A stretch of 64,000 bases of DNA from Loxodes magnus (lineage: Eukaryota; Ciliophora; Karyorelictea; Loxodida; Loxodidae), in assembly GCA_946699065.1 (NCBI GenBank), contig CAMPDV010000005.1, positions 1,240,001-1,304,000 on the forward strand. The letters run 5' to 3'. The position numbers and the translations under genes are program-made. Numbering within the stretch: position 1 is the stretch's first letter; the number at the start of each line of letters is the position of its first letter. The notes under the pieces were generated by a model, which searched no databases, was not told the origin of the DNA, and saw only the letters and a list, made by a program, of their open reading frames with translations. Below, piece by piece: positions 12,136 to 25,303 of this stretch.

Positions 12136-13520
12136 ATGGTGGAAGACATTCACAAAGGTCTTTTGCAAGTTTCTAAAAAACAGTAATAAGCGTCATCGAA
12201 ACAGTTTTAATGACTAGGAAAAAATTAGCAAGAAGATGATTCATCAGCCTACGATCCCGACATTTAAAGAAAAACTTAGAAAATATATAATAATACTTTA
12301 CAACAAAAAATATCTAAATTCATCTTTGAAATAAGCTTCAAATATTTAATTAAGTGGTGCTAAACCTCAAGGATGAGGTAAAGAGAATTAAAAAGATAAC
12401 ATTACATAATTTATTTTTTTGTCAATTTTAGTTGGTTTACTGCGTATTAGTTTATTGCTTAAAAATAGTAATCACCTAAAACTTGATTGGATCTTTACTG
12501 TCATGAGTGAATTAAGGATTACTTTTGCTAATTATTCCTATAAGTCAAAACTCAATAATTTTTCATTAAACTCATTAATTGCTTATTAGAAATTGGAAAT
12601 TCTTAATTTTCTATTTATTTGGAGTACTTTTTCCTGTAAAACAAGTCTTCTTAATTGCAATAAATCCATAATAAATTTTTCCATTAACTTTCTTATTTTC
12701 TCTTTTCTTTTTGACTAAGTTGATAGCAATTTAAATCCTATCAGCTCTCAATATCAGTATATCATAACTTTTCGGTAGGGAATATATTTGTTATAGGTTT
12801 TTGTTCTATTTTAATTTGATTTTTTGTAGATAGGATTGCTCTGGCTTACAGTATCTAGAACTTTAAATTTATTTTATAATCTACTCTATCTATAAAAATC
12901 TTCCTTGAGTTGTTACAATGAAGGATTTTAGATATTTCCATCATAATTTTGAGTTTTCAGATTATAAAATTTCCATTGAGTTTATTAAATCTAAATTTAG
13001 TTAATAAGATCACTAGAAGTCTTTGCTAATTTTTAGCTCTCCATCTAAAGATGGAAAATATAATTGGTCACATCGTGGTAAGAGTTATTAGCGTTGCTGG
13101 AGAGATCTTTTATTTTTAGATATCATTTTATTTTATATATGAGTAGAAAAGTGTGGATGAATTTAGCAAACAGGAGGAAATAAACTCTAGATTCATTTAG
13201 TGAGAAGGGGATCTCAATGTCTTCTTCTAAATGAGCAGCAAAGTAAGCATAGTTTATCCTATAATAAGACAAAAAAATAAAAATAATAAACAACTAAAGG
13301 AGCAAATAATTAAAACGCAATAAAGGTTATAAAATCAGATCGGATCTTAAAGTCTAAATGAAAATGTGATACGGCTAGAAAAATTTGTAGGTAAAAAAAC
13401 AAAATTAAGCAAATTTTTTTTGTAATAGATAGCGTAATCTTAGCATCCACTATCTCAAGTTTCTTGCAATCTATTGAAAAATATTGGAAAAAAATAGTAA
13501 GATACAGTAGCAAAAAAAAA
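12136..13520 (+). pseudogene. Decayed Gag-like ORF1 of a LINE-type element, interrupted
   Basis: Starts MVEDIHKGLLQVSKKQ at 12136, matching the start motif of the other ORF1s in this window (MSGFKPGFFAVPKKQE at 33736 and MAEDI-QGFLAVPKNQE at 36546). At about 12355-12400 it has VVLNLKDEVKRIKK, the same helix as VVLDLQEEVKKLKK at 33958. After about 0.9 kb of unrelated or unrecognised sequence (12400-13309) the similarity resumes with KTQQRLQNQIGSQSLNENV, equivalent to QKQKRLQNQASFKDLNEDMV of the 36 kb copy. Frames change several times, so it is dead. The 12400-13309 stretch may be an insertion; I see no clear ends for it. Confidence 0.55.
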
Positions 13521-13749
13521 TTTAATTAAAACAAGAAGAAAACAAGAAAAGCTTAATGCATTAATACTGTACAAATTTATGGGATTAAAATCTAACCTAT
13601 TGGTAGAAATAATTAACTAAAAGACAGCCACTCAAGAAAAGGATTATATTTTAAAATCTGTTAAACTTTTTAATCTCCCATATTTCTGTGTGGTTGGTGG
13701 AAAGGAGGTTGAAATTCTTAATTTTCACTAAACATTAATTTATCATTAT

Positions 13750-14020
13750 TATTAATAGTAAAAGTCAGGTACATTCAATAATTACAATCTTAAGATTTTT
13801 AGTAAAAATAGCATAATTAATTTTAGCTCTCTAGCTCTAATTTACTTTCTGCTAAACATACTAGAAAAAGAGTTGAGAAAGATGCTAGGTTTCTAGTTGA
13901 TAAATAGCTTTTTTCAGATCAGAAAAGCAAAATGCTTGGAAGAAAATATAAGATATAGTCAAAGAAATAATGGAATTGTGATCAAGAAGCAAGGAAAACT
14001 AAAAGTAAAAAAGATGATTT
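13750..14020 (+). pseudogene. 5' fragment of a second copy of the 6288-7158 coiled-coil gene
   Basis: From AATAGTAAAAGTCAG through CTCTAATTTACTTTCTGC, AACATACTAGAAAAAGAG, GAGAAAGATGCTAGG and AAATAATGGAATTG to AGGAAAACTAAAAGTAAA, the sequence follows parent positions of about 6365-6640 with point changes and small deletions that break the frame. Similarity stops at about 14020, which equals parent position about 6640. The rest of the copy is found inverted at 31670-32120. Confidence 0.8.
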
Positions 14021-17000
14021 AAGAGCAAAAAGATTTAAAGAATAAACCACGGACTGCATTTGCTCTATTATATTATAATGTTGCATTAAGAAGCATGAAG
14101 AAGCATGAAGAAAACAGGAGAAGTTAGGATTTGAGTATTATCTAAAAAGTTAGTAGTTAAAACTTTGTTGATGATTTTATTGAATTATTTTAAAAATAAA
14201 AAAGATATAAAAATTAATAATAGTAAAATTCACACTATGAAAAAATAAAACTAGCAATACATAGCTTAATTTTAATTATTAAATTTTTGAAGAAAAATAA
14301 TAAAAATAAAACACAAAATTATTAATTTCAATAGAGTGTTATCTAATTAAGAGAGCTTAGAAAAAATGATATCAGATAAGAAGCAAATAAAATATAAAGT
14401 CATATTGAAAAGCAATAGTCTTTAAATAAAGGATATAATTGCTAAGAGCTGCTATACTTCTTTATGCATATGGAGCAGTATCTTCATTAAGTTTTAAAAT
14501 TCTTTAAAGGAATTTTATTTGACATAAGTTTAAATAGGGTACGACATTATTCATTGAGCTACCTTTTATTGATTAAAGAGAATAATAAACTAAATTAATA
14601 AATCACAAAACCTCATTGAAAGGTAAGATTTTAGATAATCAGTTAAGTTTTCTTTAATATTTTCTAATTAGGATAAAAAACGTCTAAAGGAATATTAAAA
14701 GACTCTTTTAACCACTAAAAATTAGTAAGAATTTGAATTAAAAAAACGTAACACATTATGATATATATGTATTACTAAAATTTGAGAAAATGATTTAATA
14801 GGGGAATTGGAATCATAATATTAGAAGATTGATATTTTATGATAGGATATATATCAATTAATTCCCTAAAAAATAATTAGAATATTTAGATAAAAAATTT
14901 TCATAGAAAGCTTCTATCTTTTAGAATTTAATTAATGGATAAATTAGAAGAGATTAGAAGAGCAAAAATCAAATCAAATAAACTACTGAAGAGAGATTTT
15001 TGAGCTGCGTTTTCTATAGTCTTTAAAATATCTTTGATTGAAAGAAGCAATCTTTACAATTAAAGATGTCCAAGTTAAAATTAATCAATTTATTGGATTC
15101 AATAAACGACAAAAAATCAATAATTATTTACAAGTATCATCTATTTCCGAAAATAGCTGAGTAAGCAAATAAAGTCAGTTTTGCATTAGGAATAAGTAAA
15201 AATTTTTACAATTAAACAATTGAGATTTTAGCAGATAATTAAAGTAGTATTAAATTTGCAAGAATTTATCTATATTTCAAGAAAAAAGTAAAGATTTTAT
15301 AGAATAACTTAGAAATAGGAAAAAATTACTCTAGATTTATGTCTTAATAAAGAGAATTAAAAATAATCTGAAGCTTGCAACAAAACTAAAGTAGCCAATT
15401 TAGACCTAGTTTCAGGAAATAGAAAAGTAAAATTTATAAATAAAATAGAAAGTTTATGTAAAGAGAAATTGCATATTTTCTTGTAAAAATAGATTAAAAA
15501 ATTGAATAAAAAAAGAAGAATTTTATAATAAATATTAGAAAAAGAGGATGAAGAAATACTATTATAGCAATTTGAAGAAAAAATTATACAAAAGATGTCG
15601 AAAATTTATATCATTCAAAATAGGTACTGAAAAAAAACTGAAAAATTAGCAAAATTAAAAACTGTATTACTGGAGATATATAGGAAAAGTTATAAAACTT
15701 TTCTATATAGGAGAGGTCTATAGGAAATAAGGAAAGGAGAATTGACAAAGGGAAGTTAATCACCAAGAAAATTGGACAAAATTTGAAAATAATGGGAAAA
15801 ATTTCAAACATTTTAGACCTTAAGATAACAAAGGTTAATGAACAGAGTTGAAAGTTTCTCAATTATTCTAAACATTTTTTATTCATACATAATATCGATT
15901 CTTATTTTTATAATTATAATTTGCTTGCCTTTAAAGGAATAGTTACATAAAAAAATAATATATCTTTATAAAAAATTTATACTACCCAATTTCTTATGAA
16001 AAAGAAGAGCAAAAAATTTGAATTAAATCTAAAAATAGAAGGCTAATAGTTCAAATAAAGTTTTTGGACGCATACCTTGGATTTATCTTATAAAAAAGAA
16101 AATTTGAATTTTCAATGGTAATAGAGGACTCAAAAATATTTAGAGTTTATGAAGAAATATACTTATATTCTGAGCCGTTATAAGAATTCTGCTCCCTGGT
16201 ACTTTAAAATACTTTGTCGTATGTTTGCGTTACCCAAGACTGATCATAGAGGTGATTTTTTTCCTTAAACTATAATGAGAGGATATTTAGTGTGAAAGAA
16301 TAATAAACAAGAGCGTGTGAATATTTCCGTTTCTACTATAAAATACGAAGAGAAACTATGAATTACTCAGAATCTGATATAAAAAACTCTTTAAATGCAG
16401 TTAGAACTAAAAATCTATAAAGTTTCAGTAGCAATAACGATTTTTTAGTTTTATGGAATAAATAATGATGATCAAGTAAAGATTTCCAACTAATTTTCTT
16501 TTGAGAACCATATAAAAATATAATAAGAAACAAATTTTATTTAGAAGCAACTTCCAGTTTTAGAGGCACTCCATCAAAACGATATTCAGAGAGTAATTTG
16601 AAGAACTTAAGAAATTTCTTATAATAAATTATACTAAACTTAATAAGGAATTAAGACTAAAAATTATCTCAATCTTTAAGTTTCAAACTCATTCTTATAG
16701 TTTTCAATATGACTTACATTTGTGTAATAATCCTGTGAAAAATTTTCTTATGTGTGGGGTTAAAATACGTTTATTCATATCTTCGAATATGTATACTATT
16801 TAGATTTAATTAGAAATCTTTTAAATGGATTTCCTGATAAAATTTTGTTAAGATTTATAGTCTTGATCTAAATGTACTTAAACTAACAATTTACTTCATT
16901 CAATATCATAAATAGACCTTCAGATTAAAATTATTCACAGGAATATACAAAATAAAAGACAATAATTATTTAGAAAAAGCATATAAATTCAAACAGAGCT

Positions 17001-18245
17001 GTAGGTAGAATAGAGGAAGTTTTAGAAGTGATGATTAAAAGCAAGAAAAGAAACCAAGTGAGAAGAGAATTTTGACATTAATAAACTTAAACTTATATAA
17101 ATAGAAGAATCTGAATTATATCAAAAGTTTCATGCAATAACCCTTTTATTAAAGTTAATTATTGCTATATAATTAATAGTCCGTTTGAATAAAATCCTAA
17201 CTCGAGTTTAGTTTTTATATCAGAAAAAGGAATTTAATTAATTTATCTTAATGATGATGCTAAAGTAAATATATTTAATTATATAGCTTGGATATTTAAA
17301 AGCCTTAGATATCAAAGAATTAAACAAACACTTGAAAAAAAATTAAATTTTAAAGTAAATCTTGAAAGAAGTATATTTATAATAACTGTAAGCAAATTGT
17401 TAACCAAATAGTCAATTACTTATAAAAATAATATATCAGGACTTAGATCAGAACTTTATTCAGCTCCAAAAGACGAAAATAAATTTAATATTCTGCCTAT
17501 CTAAGTTAATATAATAAAAAAGTTAACTCTAAACTTCTAAATTCAAAAGCTAGACCTAAAAATTAATAAAAAATAATCTTGTGTAAATAAGTATCTTAAT
17601 TTGACTAAAGCTTAAAATAGACTAATATTAGTTATTTGCAGCAATGGTTATAAATCTCCAAGTTGAAGAGTTAAAATTTAAAAAGGAACAATAAATTAAA
17701 GGAAATAGTAGCAAAAGAAAAACTTAACAAAATTAAATTTGCTAGTAAAAAAATTTATATAAGTATCATTCAAATTAACTTAGAAATAAAAGAATAAAAG
17801 TTTAGAAATATGAGAAACATTCTTTAATGAGACAATTAAGATAATTTTCCTCTTAAAAGCAATGAATGAAAGAGGTAAGAATGGGAAATGACTAGATTTC
17901 CTAAAGCAAATTATTTTAATCAAAGTCAATAAATCTAGCAGCCACTGTGAATTCAAAAAAATTTATATAGACAATGAATGAAATTTAGAAATTTGTGCGA
18001 AAAATAGAATCGAAACCACAAATATTTTAGAGTTAAAAGAATTCTATGTAAAAGTCTAGTAACTGATCTCGTAGATTTTAAATTTATTAAATTTTGTTTT
18101 ATGTACATAAGATAAAATTTCAGGTAGGACATGATGATGAAGATGTGGTTAATTTACTCAAAATCACCAACTTTATATATATTTGCTATATATAGTTCAT
18201 AGCAAAACTATTTTTTCTTTAATTAAAACGAGCCAAACCCAGCAA
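14021..18245. other. 4.2 kb without a confident gene; two weak open frames
   Basis: Two frames look somewhat protein-like on +: 15066-15551 (MSKLKL..., one internal TGA) and 15996-17075 (MKKKSKKFEL..., four internal TGA). The TGA frequency in the second is about what unselected sequence of this composition would give, so I do not call either a gene. Lys/Glu-rich pieces between 15480 and 15830 may be gene remnants. No repeat shared with other parts of the window was seen. Confidence 0.35.
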
Positions 18246-19179
18246 GTTTCTTATTAGGAAAACTAACCTAATAAAATAGCTTGCTATCAATAACTTGTTT
18301 CCTTATAGAAAATAATTACAGATCTTTAAGCCAAAGAAAGCAAAAGTTTAAAACTTAAACTTTAAAGTGATTGGCCTAGCAAAAATTATCTAAAATCTAA
18401 GGCATAAAAGAAGATAAACTATACACATAATCACAAGAGTAAAAGAAAAACTTATTTTGAGTAAAAGAGCCCGCAAGTTGCAAATAGTATGCAACTGAAG
18501 ACTCTGAAGTGTAATTAGTGCAATAGAAAATTTAACAATAGGAGTATACAAGTTTGTATCTCTCAGAGCAGGAAAGAGACCTGATGATATTTACGTATTA
18601 AGATTTCTCTTTTCTAGAAAAGTATTATCTTTAAATAAAGTTTCTAGTTAAAGCAATATAACTTGGTGATTCAAACTAATGGTAAAGATAGATTAAACTT
18701 TAATAGATCAGCAATAAAAATCTTTAGACTCGATAAGCTAAAAAGCTAATAAATCTCAAGTATAATAATTAAAAAGTAAAGAACTGCAATTTATGTAAAC
18801 CCAACCCTTAATCCCATCACTTATTACAGAAATTAGAAAATCCAAGGGCTTTGAAAAGGCTTAAGAATCTCCAAAATCAAGAAAATAGGAGAGTAAGAAT
18901 TACAAAGACAAGACTATATGTTAGTCCATTAGGGATCTAGAGAAGACAAATAGAGTCATAAAACTCTCCTACTTGTTTTGTTGTGGCAATTTATCAAAGC
19001 GTTTACCATAATCATCAGTGAAATCAAAATGATGCTCAGAAATGAGTGAAGTTCGAAGAAGATATCAGAGAACTAAAAAGAAAAATAATCCATTAATCCT
19101 ACTCATATAAAGAGATTAAAAAGAGTAAAAATAAAAGTTTCAAAGTAGAAAGAAAATAATAAAGTAAATGACTAACTGA
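18246..19179 (+). CDS. Possible multi-exon gene with a C2-type cysteine motif; ends approximate
   Basis: Three successive frames look protein-like. The first runs through KNYLKSKAQKKINYTHNH and LKCNQCNRKFNNR, which resembles the start of a C2HC zinc finger (CxxC followed by RKF). A 23-nt GT...AG segment at 18544-18566 would join it to the frame KQERDLMIFTYQDFSFLEK. A further shift near 18665-18705 (a 41-nt GT...AG segment fits) leads to the frame DQQQKSLDSISQKANK, ... FEKAQESPKSRKQESK and KLSYLFCCGNLSKRLPQ, ending at TGA 19177-19179. The finger lacks the expected His/Cys half where I look for it. It could be a real gene with short introns or a decayed one. No start codon was chosen with confidence. 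Confidence 0.4.
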
Positions 19180-20762
19180 AAAAGGATAAAAACAAAGCTA
19201 AAAAGTTAGAAAAAAACAAAAAGGAAATGAAAATCTTTAAATCCCATTTATTACAAACAATTTCTCCATCTGCTTTTTGATTAAATAATTTAGTAAATCT
19301 TAATTAGTTTTTCATTTCTTTTAAAAATCTTCCATATGTTTAATAGTTCCCAAGTCATTTAACTAATAGGATAAAATGTAAGCACTGAATAAAAAGTCTA
19401 AGCTTAAAAACTCCCTTCACTTTAATTTAGACTTTGAAGATTAAATCCCACATGGTCAAATTAAACTTGTTTTGTAAGCATAAAGATAGAAGCAATTAAA
19501 ATCTTAAAATAGTTAGTTATACTTAATATTTTCATGACAAATTTATAGTTTGAAGGTTATGACTACAAATTTAAGAAGTTAGGTTAGCAGTAATCTTGAG
19601 TAAGTAGAATATAATAACTACTGTTTCTTTAAATGTGCTAAATAATTAAAGTAACCTTACCAAAGAAACTATTATTTAAATAAATGAAAGATTTAAATAA
19701 TTTAAGTATTCCTAGTTTAGTTTCTATATACTGTATAATTAAGTGTACATTAATAGCTTTATAGAGTAAGTGAATTATTTGGAGATTCTAATAAATATTT
19801 TTCATACAATGCTACTTTCAGATTTAAGCTACTTAGTTTATTTAAAATCTCAAGAGTGCATATATAAAGCAGCAAGAAGTACGATGATTTAGTTTCTATA
19901 AAGACAATGAAGTGTCTTGAAAGAAGCAATCTGGGCAATTAAGGATGGCAGCAACCATTTAAAGTTTAAGTATAAATTCTAAATGAAATAACTAGTATTA
20001 GATATATAAGCCTTAGATTAAAAAGCAAAAATAGAAAGAATACAAGCTTAAAGAGTTTTATATAGGAAAGAAAGATTTAAGTAGTGTTAGGTGTAATAGG
20101 TATTTATGCTGATGATTCTTTTACTAATATCATTAAACTATTTTTTCTCTTTATCCTCTGTTTTCCGCGAATCTTATCATTATTTTCAACTAAAGGTAAA
20201 CTTTTAAAACTGATATGATTCTACTTCTGCTCCTAAATTTTTAGTATAAACTACTTTCGATATACTAGCATTATAGTAAGGAAAGCAACTTTAGAAAGTT
20301 TTTTATTTAAATTTACTCTAAAAGTCTTAATTTAGATAGACTTTGGAAAAGCAACTGTGCTTTTAGATGTGAGAGTTAAGTAAAGATATCAACTTAATCT
20401 GAAGCTGAGCTTTTAAGTGCAGTAATGCTAGCAATTCTAATAATCCATTTGCAGTATAATGAAGATTTAACTAAAAATAATAAAAGCAATTGTTCCTTAA
20501 TAATTAAGTGCTTTGAATTAGAAAGGAATTATTATATAGAGTCTAAGTAGTCTAAATTGAAAGCTTTAATTTGATTCCTAAATGTTTATCTATATTGATG
20601 TCCTAATAATTCTATCCTTCTTCTGCTCTTTACAGATGTAGGGCTATATTAGGTTTATCAGTAGAAATATCTTACGGATATTTCGTTATTAAGCGTTTAC
20701 TTTAGATTTCTGTATTAAAGGAAAGTATTCATTACTTTATACATCTTACTTTAAAGCAAAAT
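19180..20762. other. Mostly noncoding; one short protein-like piece
   Basis: At 19376 an ATG opens MQALNKKSKLKNSLHFNLDF... for about 100 codons with one TGA. It could be an exon or a remnant, but nothing identifies it. The rest shows no supported feature. Confidence 0.35.
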
Positions 20763-23481
20763 ATGGATTAAAATGATCAAGCTTATCATGAATTCTCTCT
20801 TGTCAGTCCCTTACCGATAGAAGCTTCACATTTTTTATGAGCAGAAGAAGAAATAAAACTAGAGTATCAAGAAGAAGAAAATCCTCTAATAGAGAGCGAA
20901 TGTGGTAAGTAAGATACAGCTCAACAAGCTCAAACTAAAGTCAGCTTCTTTATGGCATTTTTATAAGTTTCTCACTTTTAGAGAGAAAGTTCAGCTTTTC
21001 TTTACAGCCTGTATGGCTTTAACTCAGTCTTTGATGTATACTGCTTACTCTGTAGTTATAGGAAAAATTTCTATCTAGTTCTAAAAAAGTAAAAGCGAAG
21101 ACGAAGTAGAAACTTATACTGGCTGACTTGCACTTGCGTGCGTTGGAATAGGTATAGTTTCATTTATCTTGGCTTGGATTTTTATATCTACGTTTATGAA
21201 CATAGGATAAAAAATAGGATACCAGTTAGAACATAAACTGCTAGAATCTCTATTAAGATAAGATTTCAAATGGCTAGATTCCAGAGATTTAGCAGCTTAT
21301 CCTACTAAAGTTACAGAAATTTGCAGATAAGTTCAAACAGCTGCTGGTGAAAAAATATGATTGTGTATACATAACTGCGTTATGTCGCTTTTTGGGTTTG
21401 CTGTAGCTTTCTATACTTACCGACAGCTTTGTTTAATAATTCTTGGCCTGACGCCTTTGATGGTCCTTATTGGGTATAGATCAACCAGAAGTATGCAGAA
21501 GAAGATGATGAATAAGACTAGAAACTATGAAAAAGTTTCAAGTTAAACAAAAAAATTCTGATTTCAGTAAAGACAGTAGTAGCTTTCAATGGCTAAGAAT
21601 AAGAAAGCAGAAAGTTCTAATAGGCTGTAACAGAAGTAAAAAAGCAGGATTAAAAGACACTTTTGAAATAGTGCTGACAAGTTGTCTGTGGAATTTATCG
21701 TTCTTTTCAATATATGGAATTTCGATATTCATAGGAGCACATTTCATGTTAGAGAATTATAATGACTGGGATGGAAATGATTATACTACTTATGACATTT
21801 TCACCGCTATGATGTGCTTTATTCTCACCAGCTTCATATTTATGACTGTTTTTCCTAATTTAAAATTGATATATGAGGGTAAAATAGCCATGTGTTAAAA
21901 ACTACAAATAACAAAGTAAGTAGAAAAAAAAAATTTACAATCAAGGCTTTAAGATGGAAAGCTGCGATGGACAAATAGAATTTAAAAATGTTGATTTCTC
22001 TTATCCGTAGAAAGATGATGTCCAGTTATTGAGAAATATAAGTTTTAAAATAGAGTCTGGATAAAAAGTTGCTATATGTGAAAAATCTGAAGCAGGTAAA
22101 TACAATAATTTAACTGCTTTAAAGATTCAATGATCCTATAAATGGAGAAATCTATATTGATGGCTAGGATATTAAGGCAGTTAACTTCAATGATATGAGA
22201 AAGTTTATTTCAATAGGTAGTCAGGAGCCTGTGCTCTTCAATACAACTATTAAAAATAACATTCTTTTCTCTAAAAGCGATGCTACTAATGAAGAAATCA
22301 TATAAGCTTCTAGGTTAGCAAATGCTTATGACTTCATTTAAAGACAACCCTTATAGTTTGAAACTAGTGTAGGCCAATGAGGTAGTTCACTTTCAGGTGG
22401 AGAAAAGTAAAGAATAGCAATTGCCAGAGCTATTTTGAAGGAACCTAAGATACTTATTTTAGATGAAGCCACGAGTGCTCTTGATAGAACTAATGAACGT
22501 GATATTTAGCTCACTTTAGACGAAATTTGCAAATAGAAAAGCTTTACTACAGTTATCATCGCTCATAGACTTTCCACTATTAAAGATGCTTTTAAAATTT
22601 TTGTGATGACTTATGAAAGAATAGTTGAGGAAGGCACACACAGTGAGTTACTCAAATTAGATAAAGTCTACGCGTCACTTATCTAGGCCCAAATGGTTGC
22701 AAATGAGGACGAAAAAATAGTCTCAAAAGCATCCAATACCGAAGCTAAATAAATTTAATTCGAAGAAATGAAACTTGATGATACACAACAAAAAGAGCAA
22801 GATTCTTAACATATCAATGCTTAAGAAGACAATCAGCTAGAAAATAAAAAGTAAGAAAGTAGTGAGAAGGCTGCTTAACAGCAAAAGAAGAAGTTTAAAT
22901 GTAGAATGCTTAATTTTAAGAATTTAAGAAGATTATTATCCTATGTGAGCTCAATTAAATGGTTAATTCTAGTAGGTATATTATGTGGTTTTGTTTCGTG
23001 AATTATATTTCCAGCAAATGCAATTTTAATAGTTGGAACTATGAAAGAATTAAACAATGCAGATGAAGATAAAGTTCAGAAATATTCTTACTTATATGGT
23101 GGTCTCTTTTTTTTGTATGGAGTAGTAAAAGCTTTTTCGTATTTTGGACAAAACTTTTCTTTGGGCTATTTAAGTGAGCAACTGACAACTAAGATGAGAA
23201 CATTATGCTTTGAAAAACTTTTGCATTAAGATATCGAAGAGTTCGATAGAAGGTAAGCTCCAATACTAACGAATAGTCTTACCAACGAGACTATTCATGT
23301 TAACGTTGCAGTTGGCACAGAAATTCCTAGCTATTTGGAAGGTCTATCTTCACTTTTAGGAAGATGACTTATAGGAATAATAAGCTGCTGAGCAATCGGT
23401 CTGGTTTACTTACCCATAGCTCCTTTGATAATTTGGAGCTCATTAGGCAATGTTACCATAATAAAAGGGTTTACCCTGTAG

Positions 23482-23498
23482 TTTAATAAAAAGTATGA
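23482..23498 (+). repeat. Target-site duplication, left copy
   Basis: TTTAATAAAAAGTATGA, matched by TTTAATAAAGAGTATGA at 25287-25303 (16 of 17 bases). Removing the LINE plus one copy restores continuous ABC transporter sequence (...FNKKYE PAANLASESI...). Confidence 0.85.
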
Positions 23499-25286
23499 TT
23501 TGATTTATTAGAGAAATTTGATTCACCCTTCATAAATGGGATTTATGAAAAACAGATAAACAACTTAATAAATTTGAATAATATAACAAATAATTGATAA
23601 CTATCGGAAATATGCTAAAGGTAAGACTAAATTGATAGCAACACTGATAGACGTTGAAAAAATGTTTGACTCAATAGAAAGAAGATTCTTGTTTGATTAA
23701 CTTAAGAGAGTTAAACTACCACTTGGAATAAGAATAGTATTAGAATCGTTTTATAAAAACCTAAATTCTTCATTTATCATAGATAGTAAGAGCACCAGAA
23801 CTTTATAATTCAATAATGGAATTATGTAAGGAAGTTCTCATGGACCAGTTTTAGCATTATTGTATTATGACATAGTAATTAGATATCTGGCAAGTAAAAG
23901 TAACTAATTGGGATTTAAATGCCAGGATTCAAGTATTAGCTTCGCTTATAGAGGATGGGCAGATGATCTTATTCTTCTTTCCAAATCTGCAAAGTAGATG
24001 TAGAATTTAATAAATGAAGCAAATAAAGTTTTTGCATGAACACATTTAAAGATTAATGTTACCAAATCTGAATGCATCTAATTTCTAAAGAAGAATCAGA
24101 AATAATAAATTTTAAATTTATAATTAGGAAATTAACCAATTGCTTAAAAAGAACAAGTAACATATTTAGGAGTTATTCTACATTAGAAGAAGAACTTAAA
24201 TCCACATTGCAAAGAAGTTGCATTCAAATATATAGCTGCAATGAAGAAAGCTGTTTTTTAACTGATGAGATATAAGAATGTAACTCCTTGACATTTTAAA
24301 ACTTTATGTAAACTTTTTACATTACCTAAAGCAGAATATGGAGGAGACTTAGTACCATGAAGTATTCAAAAAGGAGTAACTGGAGTTCTGAACAGAATAG
24401 AATCAAGCATGAGATTAATTTCAAGAAAAGCTTTTTAAGTTGCAACTTCAACATTTAATGAATCATGTTATATAGACCTGAATTGATTACCCTTTAAGCA
24501 CATTATGACTATAAAATTCTTCAGATTCTATCATAAAATTAAATAAGAAAGTACTGATTTTCCAAGATCAACAATAGGCTCTCTTTTCATTAATATATGG
24601 AAAAAAGGATTTCAATACTATGATTAAGTGTAGCAATTATCAGACCTTTATAATATCGATCTGCAGAATTAATAGAATAATACCAATCTTAAAACTTTTA
24701 CTAAACATGTAAGAGAAAAAATACAACAATATTTCTACAAAGTAGCTACTAAAAAATTTATGAGAATGAAAACAGCTAAAGTATATACTGAATAATTTGG
24801 TAATCTTTAACAATTTCCACAAATTACTTATACTAAATTAAACAAATAGTATAGACAGAAATTATCAGTATATATAAACTTAGAACCTAAACTTATAATT
24901 TCCGTAAGGATCTTTAGAATTGTCATTACCCCATTGATAATCCATTTTGTATGTGTGGAGATTATGAAACTTTCGAGCATATCTTTAAATGTGTGTACTA
25001 TTCTAATATAATGAATTGATTATCGGAAAAGATCGGAAATTATGACTTAAGGCGCCTTATACTATAAGATCATGAATATCTAAATTCATTTTCAAGTTCT
25101 AAATTGGAGTATTTAGACTTATAGATCAAAATATTTCATAAGAAGCTAATGACAAGGAGACTTGAGATTCTAGAAATGGAGAAAGTAAAAAAGGAAGAAA
25201 CTAAAGATGAATAGAAAGAAGAACTAATTAAAGAAAAATGATGAGATGTAAACAAGACTAAAAAACTCTTTTAGTTTAAATTTAAA
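23499..25286 (+). mobile_element. 5'-truncated non-LTR retrotransposon (LINE) inserted in the ABC pseudogene
   Basis: 1788 bp between the two copies of a 17-bp target-site duplication. It carries most of an ORF2 reverse transcriptase and ends with a TTTAG/TTTAAA-type tail directly before the right duplication, as expected of target-primed insertion. No ORF1 and no N-terminal endonuclease are present, so it is 5' truncated. Its 3' end does not have the hairpin shared by the other elements here, so it belongs to a different family. Confidence 0.85.
23505..25241 (+). pseudogene. LINE ORF2 reverse transcriptase, 5' truncated, one frameshift
   Basis: The frame begins inside the RT domain (HPSQMGFMKNRQTTQQ, the usual QxGFxxGRxTxDQ motif). 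It continues with TLIDVEKMFDSIERRFL (motif A), GIMQGSSHGPVLALLYYD (motif B), WADDLILLSKSAKQM (motif C with ADD; Tyr replaced by Trp), LKINVTKSECIQF (motif D) and TYLGVILHQK (motif E). Near 24905 the frame shifts by one, then reads NCHYPIDNPFCMCGDYETFEHIFKC, a C-terminal CxC...HxxxxC zinc motif typical of LINE ORF2, and ends at TGA 25239-25241. Several internal TGA codons act as Trp. Apart from the frameshift and the missing 5' part the protein is well preserved, so the insertion is fairly young. Confidence 0.85.
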
Positions 25287-25303
25287 TTTAATAAAGAGTA
25301 TGA
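25287..25303 (+). repeat. Target-site duplication, right copy
   Basis: TTTAATAAAGAGTATGA, differing at one base from the left copy at 23482-23498. Confidence 0.85.

Noticed and set aside
15066..15551. A 160-codon open frame on + (MSKLKLINLLD...)
   Set aside because: Protein-like but short, low complexity towards the end, with no homology recognised. Mentioned only as a weak frame.
15611..15862. Hydrophobic open frame on minus resembling a membrane protein
   Set aside because: It mirrors a Lys/Glu-rich stretch on +; such complements always look hydrophobic.
15996..17075. A 360-codon open frame on + (MKKKSKKFEL...)
   Set aside because: It contains four TGA codons, about the background frequency, has no recognisable motif, and lies in a region of decayed sequence. 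It may be real but is not supported.
20940..20995. A 15-19-nt intron near the start of the ABC gene to explain the first frame change
   Set aside because: A 19-nt GT...AG segment would restore frame but would delete conserved residues (SHFREK). A single extra T is simpler, given the many other lesions.
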